Counted from the first letter of the stretch, positions 1 through 8,168 are shown. The stretch: DNA of 10,809 bases from Actinomycetes bacterium (GCA_021805305.1 JAJZFO010000317.1:1-10809); one strand, 5' to 3'. Notes: generated by a model from the letters alone, not told the origin. A program made the numbers and translations.

Positions 1-310
1 TGGAGTTGTTGATGCGCGCGATCACCCGTGGGACGCCGAACTCCTGCTTGGCCAGCCAACTGATGACCAAGTTGTCCTCGTCGTCGCCGGTGGCGGCGAT
101 GATCACGTCGGCCCCGCGCAGGTCCACCGCCGAGAGCGAGGAGTACTCGCACGCGTCGGCCGTGACCACGTTGACCCCGTGCAGGGCGCCGCGCAACCTC
201 TCGGCCGTCTCTGTCATGTGCTCCATCAAGGTGACGTCGTGCTGGCGATCGATGAGGTCGAGGGCGATCGCGGTGCCCACCGAACCGCCGCCCGCGATGA
301 CCACCCTCAC
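1..310 (-). CDS. trkA: TrkA-type potassium uptake regulatory subunit, partial (C-terminus beyond window)
   Basis: Only the first 103 codons are present; the gene runs off the left edge. The N-terminus reads MRVVIAGGGSVGTAIALDLI, a Rossmann-fold dinucleotide-binding motif GxGxxG (G7, G9, G12), followed by an acidic residue at the end of the second strand (LMEH). This is the RCK_N/TrkA-N fold, which in Trk/Ktr systems binds NAD(H) or nucleotides on the cytosolic face and gates a K+ channel subunit. The GTG start at 310-308 overlaps the TGA of the upstream trkA-like gene in a GTGA, so the two are almost certainly translationally coupled. In Mycobacterium tuberculosis a similar pair is called ceoB-ceoC, and this one occupies the ceoC position. 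The missing part should hold the rest of RCK_N and an RCK_C domain. Confidence 0.9.
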   Translation of the reverse strand, partial: MRVVIAGGGSVGTAIALDLIDRQHDVTLMEHMTETAERLRGALHGVNVVTADACEYSSLSAVDLRGADVIIAATGDDEDNLVISWLAKQEFGVPRVIARINNS

Positions 311-960
311 GAGGCCGGCTCCTGGAGGTGGTGGTCGAGTTCGATGAACCCCTCGGGGGTCACCAAGAACTCCAGGACGTCGTCCTCTTGGGCGAAGAGT
401 CCCTCGAGGTCGACGCGCCCGCGCCCGCCGCGGATCAGCCCGACCAGTCGCACGCTGTTGCCCAGCGAGAAGTGCCCGAGCTCACGTCCGGCGAGGTGAT
501 CGGGCACGATGCGCTCGACCAGCTGAAGCGTGCCGGTGCCGTCGGTCCACTCGACGGTGTCGTCGGCGGGGATGATCCACTTCTTGACCTGTTGGGTCGT
601 CCACAGCGACGTGGCGACGGTGGGGATCCCCAATTTCATGTAGATGCCGGCGCGTTGGGGGTCGTAGATCCGCGCCACGATGTTCTTGATGCCGTAGTTG
701 TCGCGCCCGATGCGCGCGCACAGGATGTTGGTGTTGTCCCCGCGCGTCACCGCGGCCAGGGCGTTGGCCTGACTGGCCTCGGCCTTGGCCAGGACGTCAC
801 GGTCGAAACCCGAGCCGTGGATGGTGCGGCCATTGAAGTGAACCAGGCGGCGAAAGGCGTCGCGATTCTTGTCGATCACCACGACCGAGTGGCCTTCATC
901 GGAGAGCTGCATCGCGAGTCCGGACCCGACTCGGCCACAGCCGACCACCACGATGTGCAC
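307..960 (-). CDS. trkA: TrkA-type potassium uptake regulatory subunit (RCK_N + RCK_C)
   Basis: This 217-residue protein has the usual length for a single-unit TrkA/CeoB subunit. It opens with MHIVVVGCGRVGSGLAMQL (G7xG9xxG12) and VVVIDKN with D30, the nucleotide-binding core of RCK_N. The mid-section (GDNTNILCARIGRD, around residues 94-107) matches the dinucleotide-binding half-fold. Residues from about 140 to 210 resemble an RCK_C/TrkA-C domain (GRELGHFSLG, then VDLEGLFAQEDDVLEFLVTPE). It is expected to act in the cytosol as a regulatory ring on a K+ uptake channel. The GTG start at 960 is preferred because a GGTGAG ribosome-binding site (complement of 969-974) lies 8 nt upstream and the Rossmann motif starts at once. 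It is the first gene of a leftward pair and divergent from the KimA-like permease at 1037, an arrangement I recall for Rv2691-Rv2692 and Rv2690c. Confidence 0.93.
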   Translation of the reverse strand: MHIVVVGCGRVGSGLAMQLSDEGHSVVVIDKNRDAFRRLVHFNGRTIHGSGFDRDVLAKAEASQANALAAVTRGDNTNILCARIGRDNYGIKNIVARIYDPQRAGIYMKLGIPTVATSLWTTQQVKKWIIPADDTVEWTDGTGTLQLVERIVPDHLAGRELGHFSLGNSVRLVGLIRGGRGRVDLEGLFAQEDDVLEFLVTPEGFIELDHHLQEPAS

Positions 961-1036
961 GCGCCCATCTCACCACAATCGAACGAGCACCCGCAACTTC
1001 CCGCTAATTTCGCCCCCGAGGTCTAAGGTTGTCCTC
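961..1036. promoter_or_regulatory. Divergent intergenic region between trkA pair and KimA-like permease
   Basis: This 76-bp stretch separates two divergent K+ transport units, so both promoters and any shared operator must lie here or inside the flanking coding ends. On the minus strand GGTGAG (complement of 969-974) is the trkA ribosome-binding site. On the plus strand AAGG (1025-1028), 8 nt before the GTG at 1037, serves the permease. I see no clear -35/-10 pair. There is no room for a full-length c-di-AMP riboswitch leader. Confidence 0.5.
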
Positions 1037-3403
1037 GTGTCTGAAGCGGATAAACAACTGGCCAAGAACTCGCCGGTTCTGACATCACACGCCAATCTGT
1101 CCGCGGTCTACCCCGAGAGTCTGGGCTACCGACTCAAGCGGCTGCTGCTCGGGCGGCCCTACGTGACCGAACAGCTGAGCGGCGAGCGCCTGGGTCGCGG
1201 GATCGCCCTGGGGGTCCTGGCCCCGGACTGCATCTCGTCCTCGGCGTACGGCACCGAGGAGATCTTGACCCAGATGACGCCGTTCATCGGTATCGCGGCG
1301 TTCGCGCTGGTGGTGCCGATCATGTTCGTGATCATCGGCGTCTTGTTGTTCGTCACGCTGTCGTACTGGGACGTGATCAAGTACTACACCCAGGCGGGGG
1401 GCGCCTACGTGGTGGCGCGCGAGAACTTCGGGCCCAAGATCGCCCAGGTCGCCGCCGTGGCCCTGCTGATCGACTACGCCGTCACCGTCGCGGTGCAGTG
1501 CTCGGCGGGCACCAACGCGCTCACCAGTGCCATCCCCGCCCTGACGCCCTACGCGCTCAAGATCACCATCGCCATCGTGCTCGTGCTCGTCTTTGGCAAC
1601 CTGCGCGGACTGCGCGAGGCGGGCAGCTACTTCGCCCTACCGACGTATCTCTACATCCTCGGCCTCGCGGCGACGATCATCCTGGGGTACTACAAGTACT
1701 TCGCCGGCACGCTGCACACCGTCGTGGTGCCGAGCAACACGGCCCTGGGCTACCACCTCGGCACCCCGGGGTCGGGCCCGCTGATGGGCCTGGCCTTCAT
1801 CTCGCTGCTGCGCGCCTACGCCAACGGTGGTTCGTCGTTGACCGGCCTCGAGGCGATCTCCAACGGGGTCGCCAGCTTCAAGCGTCCGGAGTCGCTGCAC
1901 GCTCGCCAGACCCTGGTGGTGATGTCGAGCGTCCTGGCGTTCTTGCTGATCGGCACCGCCCTGCTGGCGCACTGGACGCACTCGTTGCCCTACTCCTCGG
2001 GCTCGCCGACGGTGGTCTCCCAGGAGGTGGGCGCGGTCTTTGGTCACCACGGCAGCGGTCACCTGGTCTTCCTCTTCGTGCAGCTCGCCACCGTCTTGAT
2101 CCTCTACACCGGGGGCAACACCTCGTTCAACGGCTTCCCGTTCCTCGCCAACTACGTGGCCACCGACAAGTACCTGCCGCGTCAGCTGACCAAGCGCGGG
2201 CACCGTCTGGCCTTCTCCAACGGCATCATCCTGCTCGGCGTGGTGTCGCTGACCCTGATCGTCGCCTTCAACGGCAACGTCAACTCGCTGGTCGCGCTCT
2301 ACGCCATCGGGGTCTTCACCGGCTTCACCATGGCCGGCGCGGGCATGGTGGCGCGACACCGTCGCAGTCGCGACGCGCACTGGCGCCGCGGCGTCTTCAT
2401 CAACGGTCTCTCGGCCAGCGTGACCGCACTGGTCGTGGCGATCTTCATCACCGTGAAGTTCAAGGAGGGCGCCTGGATCATCGTCCTCGTGGGTCCGATC
2501 ATGTACTTGGCGCTGCTGCGCTTCAACAAGCAGTACCAGCGTGAGGCCCACGCCTTCGAGGCCTCGGCGACCTCGGCGCCGATGAACATCCGCACCAATC
2601 GGGTGGTGGTCTTCGTCGACAACTACGACCTGGCCACCGAGCGGGCCCTGCAGTACTGCAACACTCTCAACGCCTATTCGGTGCGCGCCGTGCACTTCGA
2701 TATCGACCCGATGGTCACGCGAGCGCTCGAGTCACGTTGGGGCCGCCCCGACACCGCCTCGGAGTCCATCAGTCTGGAGGTCGTGGAGTGCGAGGACCGC
2801 CGCCTCGACCGCGCCGCCCTGGAACTGGTGGCCGACGTGGTGCGCGACCCCGACGTCTTCTGCATGGTGATCCTGCCCCGGCGCGGCTTCGTCTCTCGCC
2901 TCCAGCGCCTCCTGCACGACCGTACGGCCGACGCGATGGCCGGTGCGGTGATGCAGATCCCTCGGACGGCCGCGACCATCATCCCGTACCGCGCGAGTCG
3001 GCGTCGCCTGGCCGAGGGGGACCTCACCGAGGTGCCCATCAGCGACGAGGTCGTGCGTGGCGGGGTGCGCGAGGAGTCGCACCTCGAGGCGGACCTCAAA
3101 CTCGCGGAGCGCTCCGCGGGCGCCGTGCCCATCGGCGGGCTGCGCGAGCGCAGCTTCGTGGAGATCGCCGGACGCGTGCGGGCGATGACCATCACGCGAG
3201 AGAACGGCACCAGCGACCTGCGCTGCATGATCGTCGACAACTCGGGTTCGGTCGCGTTGATCTTCCAGGGTCGCAGCGTCGTACCGGGCATCGAGCGCGG
3301 GACCCGTCTGCTGGTGCGCGGCACCGTCACCTCGCTGCGGCGCGAGGCGGTGATTCTCAACCCCCAGTACGAGATCGTCGCCGCTCCCGCGAGCGACGAT
3401 TAG
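1037..3403 (+). CDS. KimA-like APC-family potassium permease with C-terminal OB-fold domain
   Basis: This 788-residue membrane protein has about 12 hydrophobic segments in residues ~50-500. It aligns by eye with Bacillus subtilis KimA (YdaO), a K+/H+ symporter of the APC superfamily, along its whole membrane part: SSSAYGTEEI, QAGGAYVVARENFG, LLIDYAVTVAVQCSAGTNA, NLRGLREA, SSLTGLEAISNGVASFK, FSNGIILLGV. Residues matching KimA K+-site positions are kept: D64 and Y71 (KimA D36/Y43 spacing) and D146-Y147 (KimA D117-Y118). A cytosolic domain follows at ~514-654. Residues ~703-782 (from RSFVEIAGRVRAM to NPQYEIV) look like an OB-fold, resembling the small stand-alone protein Rv2694c encoded near the homologous M. 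tuberculosis locus. I chose GTG 1037 because AAGG lies 8 nt upstream and the KimA-like similarity begins after it. An ATG at 869 is in frame but would extend antisense through trkA. K+ is the best-supported substrate; amino acid transport is the alternative. Confidence 0.85.
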   Translation: MSEADKQLAKNSPVLTSHANLSAVYPESLGYRLKRLLLGRPYVTEQLSGERLGRGIALGVLAPDCISSSAYGTEEILTQMTPFIGIAAFALVVPIMFVIIGVLLFVTLSYWDVIKYYTQAGGAYVVARENFGPKIAQVAAVALLIDYAVTVAVQCSAGTNALTSAIPALTPYALKITIAIVLVLVFGNLRGLREAGSYFALPTYLYILGLAATIILGYYKYFAGTLHTVVVPSNTALGYHLGTPGSGPLMGLAFISLLRAYANGGSSLTGLEAISNGVASFKRPESLHARQTLVVMSSVLAFLLIGTALLAHWTHSLPYSSGSPTVVSQEVGAVFGHHGSGHLVFLFVQLATVLILYTGGNTSFNGFPFLANYVATDKYLPRQLTKRGHRLAFSNGIILLGVVSLTLIVAFNGNVNSLVALYAIGVFTGFTMAGAGMVARHRRSRDAHWRRGVFINGLSASVTALVVAIFITVKFKEGAWIIVLVGPIMYLALLRFNKQYQREAHAFEASATSAPMNIRTNRVVVFVDNYDLATERALQYCNTLNAYSVRAVHFDIDPMVTRALESRWGRPDTASESISLEVVECEDRRLDRAALELVADVVRDPDVFCMVILPRRGFVSRLQRLLHDRTADAMAGAVMQIPRTAATIIPYRASRRRLAEGDLTEVPISDEVVRGGVREESHLEADLKLAERSAGAVPIGGLRERSFVEIAGRVRAMTITRENGTSDLRCMIVDNSGSVALIFQGRSVVPGIERGTRLLVRGTVTSLRREAVILNPQYEIVAAPASDD

Positions 3404-3541
3404 ACCTGATCACCGCGGCGACCATTGGTGAGTGTTAGAAATACTCGGTTCGAGATGTCACGTCGCTCATCGCCAAGGGGTGTGGCGAGTGTGTCTATCT
3501 TTATGTACGACTAATCGACGAGTGGATGAAAGGTGGTGGCG
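3404..3541 (+). promoter_or_regulatory. topA upstream region
   Basis: This 138-bp gap carries the topA ribosome-binding site, AAAGG ending at 3533, 8 nt before the ATG at 3542. It also has an AT-richer patch (around 3496-3515, TATCTTTATGTACGACTAAT) that is the likeliest place for a -10 element. A short dyad at 3430-3446 (GAGTGTT/AATACTC, one G-T pair, 3-nt loop) follows the permease stop. It has no T-run, so I do not call it a terminator. Confidence 0.4.
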
Positions 3542-6361
3542 ATGGCACGAGCATTGGTGATTGTGGAGTCGGTGGCTAAGGCCACCCGCATCCAGGGCAT
3601 GCTCGGGCCCGACTACATCGTCAAGCCCTCCATCGGGCACATCCGCGATCTGCCCCAGAGCGCCGCGGACATCCCCGCGGCGGTGAAGAGCGAGAAGTGG
3701 GCGCGACTGGGGATCAACGTCAACGATCACTTCAAGCCGGTCTACGTCGTGTCGAGCGATCGCAAGAAGATCGTCAGCGAACTCAAGGCCGCTCTCAAGG
3801 AGGTGGACGAGCTCTACCTCGCCACCGACGAGGACCGCGAGGGTGAGGCGATCGCCTGGCACCTTCGCGAGGTCCTCAATCCCAAGGTCCCGGTCAAGCG
3901 GATGGTCTTTCACGAGATCACCCCCGCGGCGATCGAACGCGCCGTCAACGACACCCGCGACCTCGACCTGCGTCTGGTGGACGCCCAGGAGGGTCGGCGC
4001 TTCCTCGACCGACTGGTGGGCTACGAGGTCTCGCCGGTGCTGTGGCGCGCGGTCGACAAGGCCCGCTCGGCGGGTCGGGTGCAGTCGGTGGCGATCCGTC
4101 TGGTGTGCGAGCGCGAGCGCGAGCGCATGGCCTTCACCTCGGCCACGTGGTTCGACGTCACCGCGACCCTCGACGCCGCGACGACCTTCGAGGCGACCGT
4201 CGACACCCTCAACGGGGTCGCCCTGGCGACCGGCAAGAACTTCGACGCGTCGGGTCGTCTGCAGTCCACGACGCCCGTCGAGGTGCTGGGCGAGTCCGCG
4301 GCCCAGGCGCTCGCGAACGCGCTGAGCGACCGCGAGGTCAGTGTCACCTCGATCACCTCGACCCCGCGCACCCAGCGGCCCCAGCCACCCTTCATGACCT
4401 CCTCGCTGCAGATCGAGGCCAGTCGCAAGTTGCGCTTCGACCCGGAGCGCACCATGCGCGCCGCCCAGCGGCTCTACGAGCAGGGGTGGATCACCTACAT
4501 GCGCACCGACTCCACCACGTTGTCCGACGAGGCGATCAACGCCGCACGCTCCATGGCCGCGTCGATGTACGGCGACGACTACGTGGCCGACGCCCCTCGT
4601 CGCTACGATCGCAAGGTCAAGAACGCCCAGGAGGCCCACGAGGCCATCCGCCCCGCCGGCGAGGTCTTTCGCACGCTCGACGAGGCGAACTCGAGCCTCG
4701 GCGGCGACGAGCTCGCCATCTACGACCTCGTCTGGAAGCGCACCATCGCCTCGCAGATGGTCGACGCGCGACTCACCCAGGACCGGGTGCGCCTGCGCGG
4801 CGACCTGGGTGCGGTGAGTGGCTTCGAGGGCGACGTCGAGGTCGCCTTGAGCGCGTCGGGACTGCGCATCGAGTTCGCCGGTTTTCGTCGGGCCTACGTC
4901 GAAGGCACCGACGACCCCGAGGCGGAGTTGGCCGACCAGGAGCGCATCCTGCCGACGCTGCGCGAGGGCCAGGCGGTGGGCGTCTTGGGCGTGGCGATGA
5001 AGAGTCACGACACCCAGCCCCCCGATCGCTACTCCGAGGCCACCCTCATCAAGAAGCTCGAGGACCTCGGCATCGGGCGCCCCTCGACCTACGCGAGCGT
5101 GATGAAGACCATCGACCGTCGCGGTTACGTCTGGAAGAAGGGCAAGTCCCTGGTGCCGGCCTTTCGAGCCTTCGCGGTGGTCAACCTCCTGCAGACCTAC
5201 TTCGCGGACCTCGTCGATTACCAGTTCACCGCGGAGATGGAGAGCCAGCTCGACGACATCGCCGATGGGCGTCAGGACCTCGAGCCGTGGCTGCACAAGT
5301 TCTACTTCGGCAATCCCGCCGCGACCACCGAGCTGGCCCGGCGGGGCCTCGAGCACATGACCCACGACCAGCACGACTTCGACTTCGCGGCCATCAACTC
5401 GATCGAGTTGGGTAACGCCCCCGACGGCGTGGCCGTATCGGTGCGCTCGGGTCGCTACGGTCCCTATCTCGTGCACGGCGAGGACCGCGTGTCGATCCCC
5501 GAGGCGACCGAGCCCGATTCGCTCAGCGTGGCGCACGCGCTCGAGCTACTGGCCGCGCCCAGCAACGACCGTCAACTCGGTGTCGACGACGACGGCCAGG
5601 CCATCTACTTGAAGGCCGGGCGCTACGGCCCCTACGTGCAGGTCGGCGAGGTGAGCGACCCCAAGGACAAGCCCCGCACCGCCTCGTTGTTCTCCTCGAT
5701 GTCGCCCGAGTCGGTCACCCTTGAGGACGCGTTGCGCCTCTTGTCACTGCCGCGCGAGGTGGGACGCCACCCCGACGACGGCGAGCCGGTGCTCGCCCAG
5801 AACGGCCGCTATGGTCCGTACCTGACGTGGGGCAAGGAGACGCGCTCGCTCGAGAGTGAGGACCAGATCTTCACGATCGACCTCGCGGCGTCCCTCGCCC
5901 TGCTGGCCCAACCCAAGCAACGCGGACGCCGGGCCGCGGCGGGACCCCTCAAGGACCTCGGCGAGGACCCGGTCACCAAGCGCCACGTGGTCGTGAGATC
6001 GGGCCGCTTCGGGCTCTACGTCACCGATGGTGAGGTCAACGCGACGCTGCGACTCGGCGACACGCCCGAGACGATCACCTTGGACCGGGCGGCCGAGCTC
6101 CTGGCGGAACGTCGAAACGCCGAGCCCTCCTCGCGCGCGTCGCGTCCGGCCAAGAAGGCGCCCGCCAAGAAGACGGCGGCCAAGAAGGCGATCTCGGCGA
6201 AGGCCCCCGCCAAGAAGGCGGCCAAGTCGAGCGGCGCGAGCGCCGCCCGCGGGACCAAGGCGGCGGTCGCCACCAAGGCGACGGGCGCGGCCAAACGCGC
6301 CGCCACCGCCACGCGAGCCGCGGCGAACGCGGCCCTGACCGCTCGCGCGGACCACGACTAG
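3542..6361 (+). CDS. topA: DNA topoisomerase I (type IA)
   Basis: This 939-residue enzyme relaxes negatively supercoiled DNA through a covalent 5'-phosphotyrosine. The Toprim domain begins at once (ALVIVESVAKA, E9) and carries the metal-binding D96-E-D98-R-E100-G. SAGRVQSVAIRLV is the conserved cleft motif. The catalytic tyrosine is Y319 in ITYMRTDS, the same number as in E. coli TopA. The C-terminus has no zinc fingers. It has four repeats with a GRYGPY-like core at residues 637, 693, 755 and 821 (the last is GRFGLY), then a tail from ~862 rich in lysine and alanine (AKKAPAKKTAAKKA), as in actinobacterial TopA. The ATG at 3542 is chosen because AAAGG lies 8 nt upstream; the GTG at 3533 in the same frame would overlap that site. 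Its TAG shares one base with the tmk GTG, so it heads the topA-tmk-holB operon. Confidence 0.98.
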   Translation: MARALVIVESVAKATRIQGMLGPDYIVKPSIGHIRDLPQSAADIPAAVKSEKWARLGINVNDHFKPVYVVSSDRKKIVSELKAALKEVDELYLATDEDREGEAIAWHLREVLNPKVPVKRMVFHEITPAAIERAVNDTRDLDLRLVDAQEGRRFLDRLVGYEVSPVLWRAVDKARSAGRVQSVAIRLVCERERERMAFTSATWFDVTATLDAATTFEATVDTLNGVALATGKNFDASGRLQSTTPVEVLGESAAQALANALSDREVSVTSITSTPRTQRPQPPFMTSSLQIEASRKLRFDPERTMRAAQRLYEQGWITYMRTDSTTLSDEAINAARSMAASMYGDDYVADAPRRYDRKVKNAQEAHEAIRPAGEVFRTLDEANSSLGGDELAIYDLVWKRTIASQMVDARLTQDRVRLRGDLGAVSGFEGDVEVALSASGLRIEFAGFRRAYVEGTDDPEAELADQERILPTLREGQAVGVLGVAMKSHDTQPPDRYSEATLIKKLEDLGIGRPSTYASVMKTIDRRGYVWKKGKSLVPAFRAFAVVNLLQTYFADLVDYQFTAEMESQLDDIADGRQDLEPWLHKFYFGNPAATTELARRGLEHMTHDQHDFDFAAINSIELGNAPDGVAVSVRSGRYGPYLVHGEDRVSIPEATEPDSLSVAHALELLAAPSNDRQLGVDDDGQAIYLKAGRYGPYVQVGEVSDPKDKPRTASLFSSMSPESVTLEDALRLLSLPREVGRHPDDGEPVLAQNGRYGPYLTWGKETRSLESEDQIFTIDLAASLALLAQPKQRGRRAAAGPLKDLGEDPVTKRHVVVRSGRFGLYVTDGEVNATLRLGDTPETITLDRAAELLAERRNAEPSSRASRPAKKAPAKKTAAKKAISAKAPAKKAAKSSGASAARGTKAAVATKATGAAKRAATATRAAANAALTARADHD

Positions 6362-6963
6362 TGGCCAGGGGCCTCTTCGTCGTCTTCGAAGGTATCGATG
6401 CGTGCGGCAAGAGCACCCAGGCCCGTCGCGTGGCCCAGCAGCGCGCCGCTTGCTTCGTGTTCGAGCCGGGCGACACCGAACTCGGGGCGCACCTGCGCGG
6501 CTGGCTGCTCGACGCGACGACGCCCATGTCGCCCACCACCGAGGCCCTCATGATGCTGACCGACCGCTCACACCACGTGGCCACGGTCATCGAACCGACC
6601 CTGGCGAGCGGCACCCACGTGGTGGCGGACCGCTTCTACGCCTCGACGCTCGCGTACCAGGGCTTCGGGCGCGGCGTGGACCTCGCCGATCTCGAGGCCG
6701 CCACCGACCTGGCCATCGGCGCGTGCCGACCTGATCTGACGGTCTTGATCGACATCGACGTCGACACCGCGAACGAACGTCGCGCACGCAGCGCCCACGA
6801 CCGCTTCGAATCCGCGGACGACGCCTTCCACGACCGCGTGCGTGAGGGGTACCTGGAAATGGCGGCGCGCGACCACCAACGCTGGTTCGTGGTCGACGGA
6901 CGCGCCACGATCGACGAGGTGGGCGACGCGATCGACGAGCGACTGGGCGCACTGGTCTGGTGA
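6361..6963 (+). CDS. tmk: Thymidylate (dTMP) kinase
   Basis: This 200-residue kinase phosphorylates dTMP to dTDP using ATP in the dTTP pathway. The Walker A motif is GIDACGKS (residues 11-18) after FVVFE. DRFYASTLAYQG (90-101) is the DR[FY] nucleotide-monophosphate motif, and the LID region is NERRARSAHDRFE. The segment after Walker A is shorter than in E. coli Tmk, and the usual TREPGGT reads VFEPGDT, so the arginine there is replaced by phenylalanine. The GTG start overlaps the topA TAG by one base, and the TGA overlaps the holB GTG in a GTGA, so all three genes are probably co-translated. The general fold and motif order leave little doubt about the family. Confidence 0.95.
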   Translation: MARGLFVVFEGIDACGKSTQARRVAQQRAACFVFEPGDTELGAHLRGWLLDATTPMSPTTEALMMLTDRSHHVATVIEPTLASGTHVVADRFYASTLAYQGFGRGVDLADLEAATDLAIGACRPDLTVLIDIDVDTANERRARSAHDRFESADDAFHDRVREGYLEMAARDHQRWFVVDGRATIDEVGDAIDERLGALVW

Positions 6964-8060
6964 GTGACGTCTTCGATGCACTGGTGGGCCAGGAGCGTGC
7001 CGTCAGCGCCCTTCGCCATCACGTGCGCCATCCGGTGCACGCGTACCTCTTCAGCGGCCCGGCCGGCTCCAACGTGGACGACGCGGTCACGGCCTTCGCC
7101 GCCGCGCTGCAGTGCGGCGACTTCGGGTGCGGACGCTGCGAGAGTTGCCGCAAGGTCCTGGGTCACGTCGACCCCGACGTGCACGTGGCCACGCGCGCGG
7201 GCGTGTCGTGGCGCGTCGACGAGTTGCGCGAGATCGATCGCGTCTCGCGACGACGACCGCTGGGCGTCGGCTACCACGTGATGGTGGTCCCCGAGGTCGA
7301 GTTGACGGTGACGGGGGCGGCGCCGTCGGCGCCCGCCCTGCTCAAGTCGCTGGAGGAGCCGCCGGCGCGCACCGTCTTCGTGCTCACCGCGCAGGAGGTG
7401 CCCGACGCGCTGGACACGGTCGTCTCGCGGTGCGTGGAGATCAAATTCCAGGCGATGAGTGACGCCAATCTCGAAGAGGTGTTGCGTCGTGAGGGGGCGA
7501 GCCCCGACGTGGCGGCCACCGCCGCGCGGTCGGCCCGCGGCAACCTCGCGCGCGCTCGGGTCCTGATGCGCGACCCCGGGCTCGGCCAGCGGTTGGCGAC
7601 GTGGCGGGCGGTGCCCGAGCGGCTCAACGGAACGGCCGCCGTGGCGATGCAGATCGCGACCGAGATCGCCGGCGCCATCGACGCGGCGATGGCGCCCCTG
7701 GAGACGATGCACGCCGAGGAACTCACGCGTCGCACGACCGAGTCCAGGGAGGTGGGTCAGCGGTCGCTGGCCAATCGCAAGGAGATCGAAGCCCAGTTCA
7801 AGCGCGAGCAACGGAGATTTCGCCTCGAGGAACTCCGATTCGGCCTCAGCGTCGTCTCGGGGGCCTACCGCGACCGCATGACCGCGGCGCTCGCCGAGCG
7901 CGAGGCGACGAGAGAATCCGCCGAGGGCCGGGCCCAGTACCGCCTCGCGGCGTCGATTCGCGCCCAGGAGATCCTGAGCGAGATCAACGAGCGTCTCTCG
8001 ACCAACGTCGACGAGGGTCTGCTCTTGGCGGACCTCATGCTGTCGCTCTCACGACTGTGA
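6960..8060 (+). CDS. holB: DNA polymerase III clamp-loader subunit delta prime
   Basis: This 366-residue AAA+ protein should be the delta prime subunit that loads the beta clamp together with DnaX and delta. It begins DVFDALVGQERAVSALRHH, typical of the delta prime/DnaX N-terminus. It has a four-cysteine zinc module (C52, C57, C60, C63), the sensor-1 segment ALLKSLEEPPARTVFVLTA (126-144) and the SRC motif at 156-158 that supplies the arginine finger. The P-loop position reads GPAGSNVDD and lacks the lysine and threonine of a working Walker A. E. coli delta prime also does not bind ATP, so this fits a stator role. The C-terminal third is charged and helical, as in other actinobacterial versions. 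The GTG start overlaps the tmk stop by 4 bp. The order topA-tmk-delta prime matches what I recall from Streptomyces. Confidence 0.93.
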   Translation: MSDVFDALVGQERAVSALRHHVRHPVHAYLFSGPAGSNVDDAVTAFAAALQCGDFGCGRCESCRKVLGHVDPDVHVATRAGVSWRVDELREIDRVSRRRPLGVGYHVMVVPEVELTVTGAAPSAPALLKSLEEPPARTVFVLTAQEVPDALDTVVSRCVEIKFQAMSDANLEEVLRREGASPDVAATAARSARGNLARARVLMRDPGLGQRLATWRAVPERLNGTAAVAMQIATEIAGAIDAAMAPLETMHAEELTRRTTESREVGQRSLANRKEIEAQFKREQRRFRLEELRFGLSVVSGAYRDRMTAALAEREATRESAEGRAQYRLAASIRAQEILSEINERLSTNVDEGLLLADLMLSLSRL

Positions 8061-8095
8061 GGCGGTCGGGTGAATCGGGTAACCTGTCTAGTCGC

Positions 8096-8168
8096 GCCTG
8101 GGTAGCTCAGTCGGTAGAGCAGCGCATTCGTAATGCGCAGGTCAGGAGTTCGAATCTCCTCCCAGGCT
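8096..8168 (+). tRNA. trnT: tRNA-Thr (anticodon CGU)
   Basis: The 73-nt cloverleaf folds completely. The acceptor is GCCTGGG/CCCAGGC (8096-8102 with 8161-8167), with discriminator T8168. The D stem is GCTC/GAGC and the anticodon stem is GCGCA/TGCGC with loop TTCGTAA, giving anticodon CGT at 8129-8131, which reads ACG (Thr). The variable loop is AGGTC and the T stem is AGGAG/CTCCT with loop TTCGAAT. CCA is not encoded. It lies 35 bp after holB on the same strand; TAACCT at 8080-8085 is a possible -10 element, with no good -35. An insertion sequence starts 8 bp after its 3' end without damaging it. Confidence 0.97.

Noticed and set aside
869..1036. In-frame ATG at 869 as permease start
   Set aside because: It would add 56 residues unlike KimA, run antisense through the trkA N-terminus and lack a ribosome-binding site; GTG 1037 has AAGG at 8 nt.
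961..1036. c-di-AMP (ydaO-type) riboswitch upstream of the KimA-like gene
   Set aside because: B. subtilis kimA has one, but the 76-bp gap shared by two divergent genes is too short for that fold and I see none of its conserved blocks.
1637..2695. Minus-strand open frame (352 codons) opposite the permease
   Set aside because: It is an antisense shadow of the KimA-like gene; the composition is low-complexity and no motif is recognisable.
3467..5536. Long minus-strand open frame (689 codons) opposite topA
   Set aside because: It lies wholly antisense to a clear topA, its product is dominated by Gly/Arg/His/Val/Asp with no domain, and long antisense frames are expected at this GC content.
7044..7086. 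Loss of Walker A in holB as evidence of a broken gene
   Set aside because: Delta prime subunits need not bind ATP, and the zinc module, sensor segment and SRC motif are intact, so this is normal for the family.
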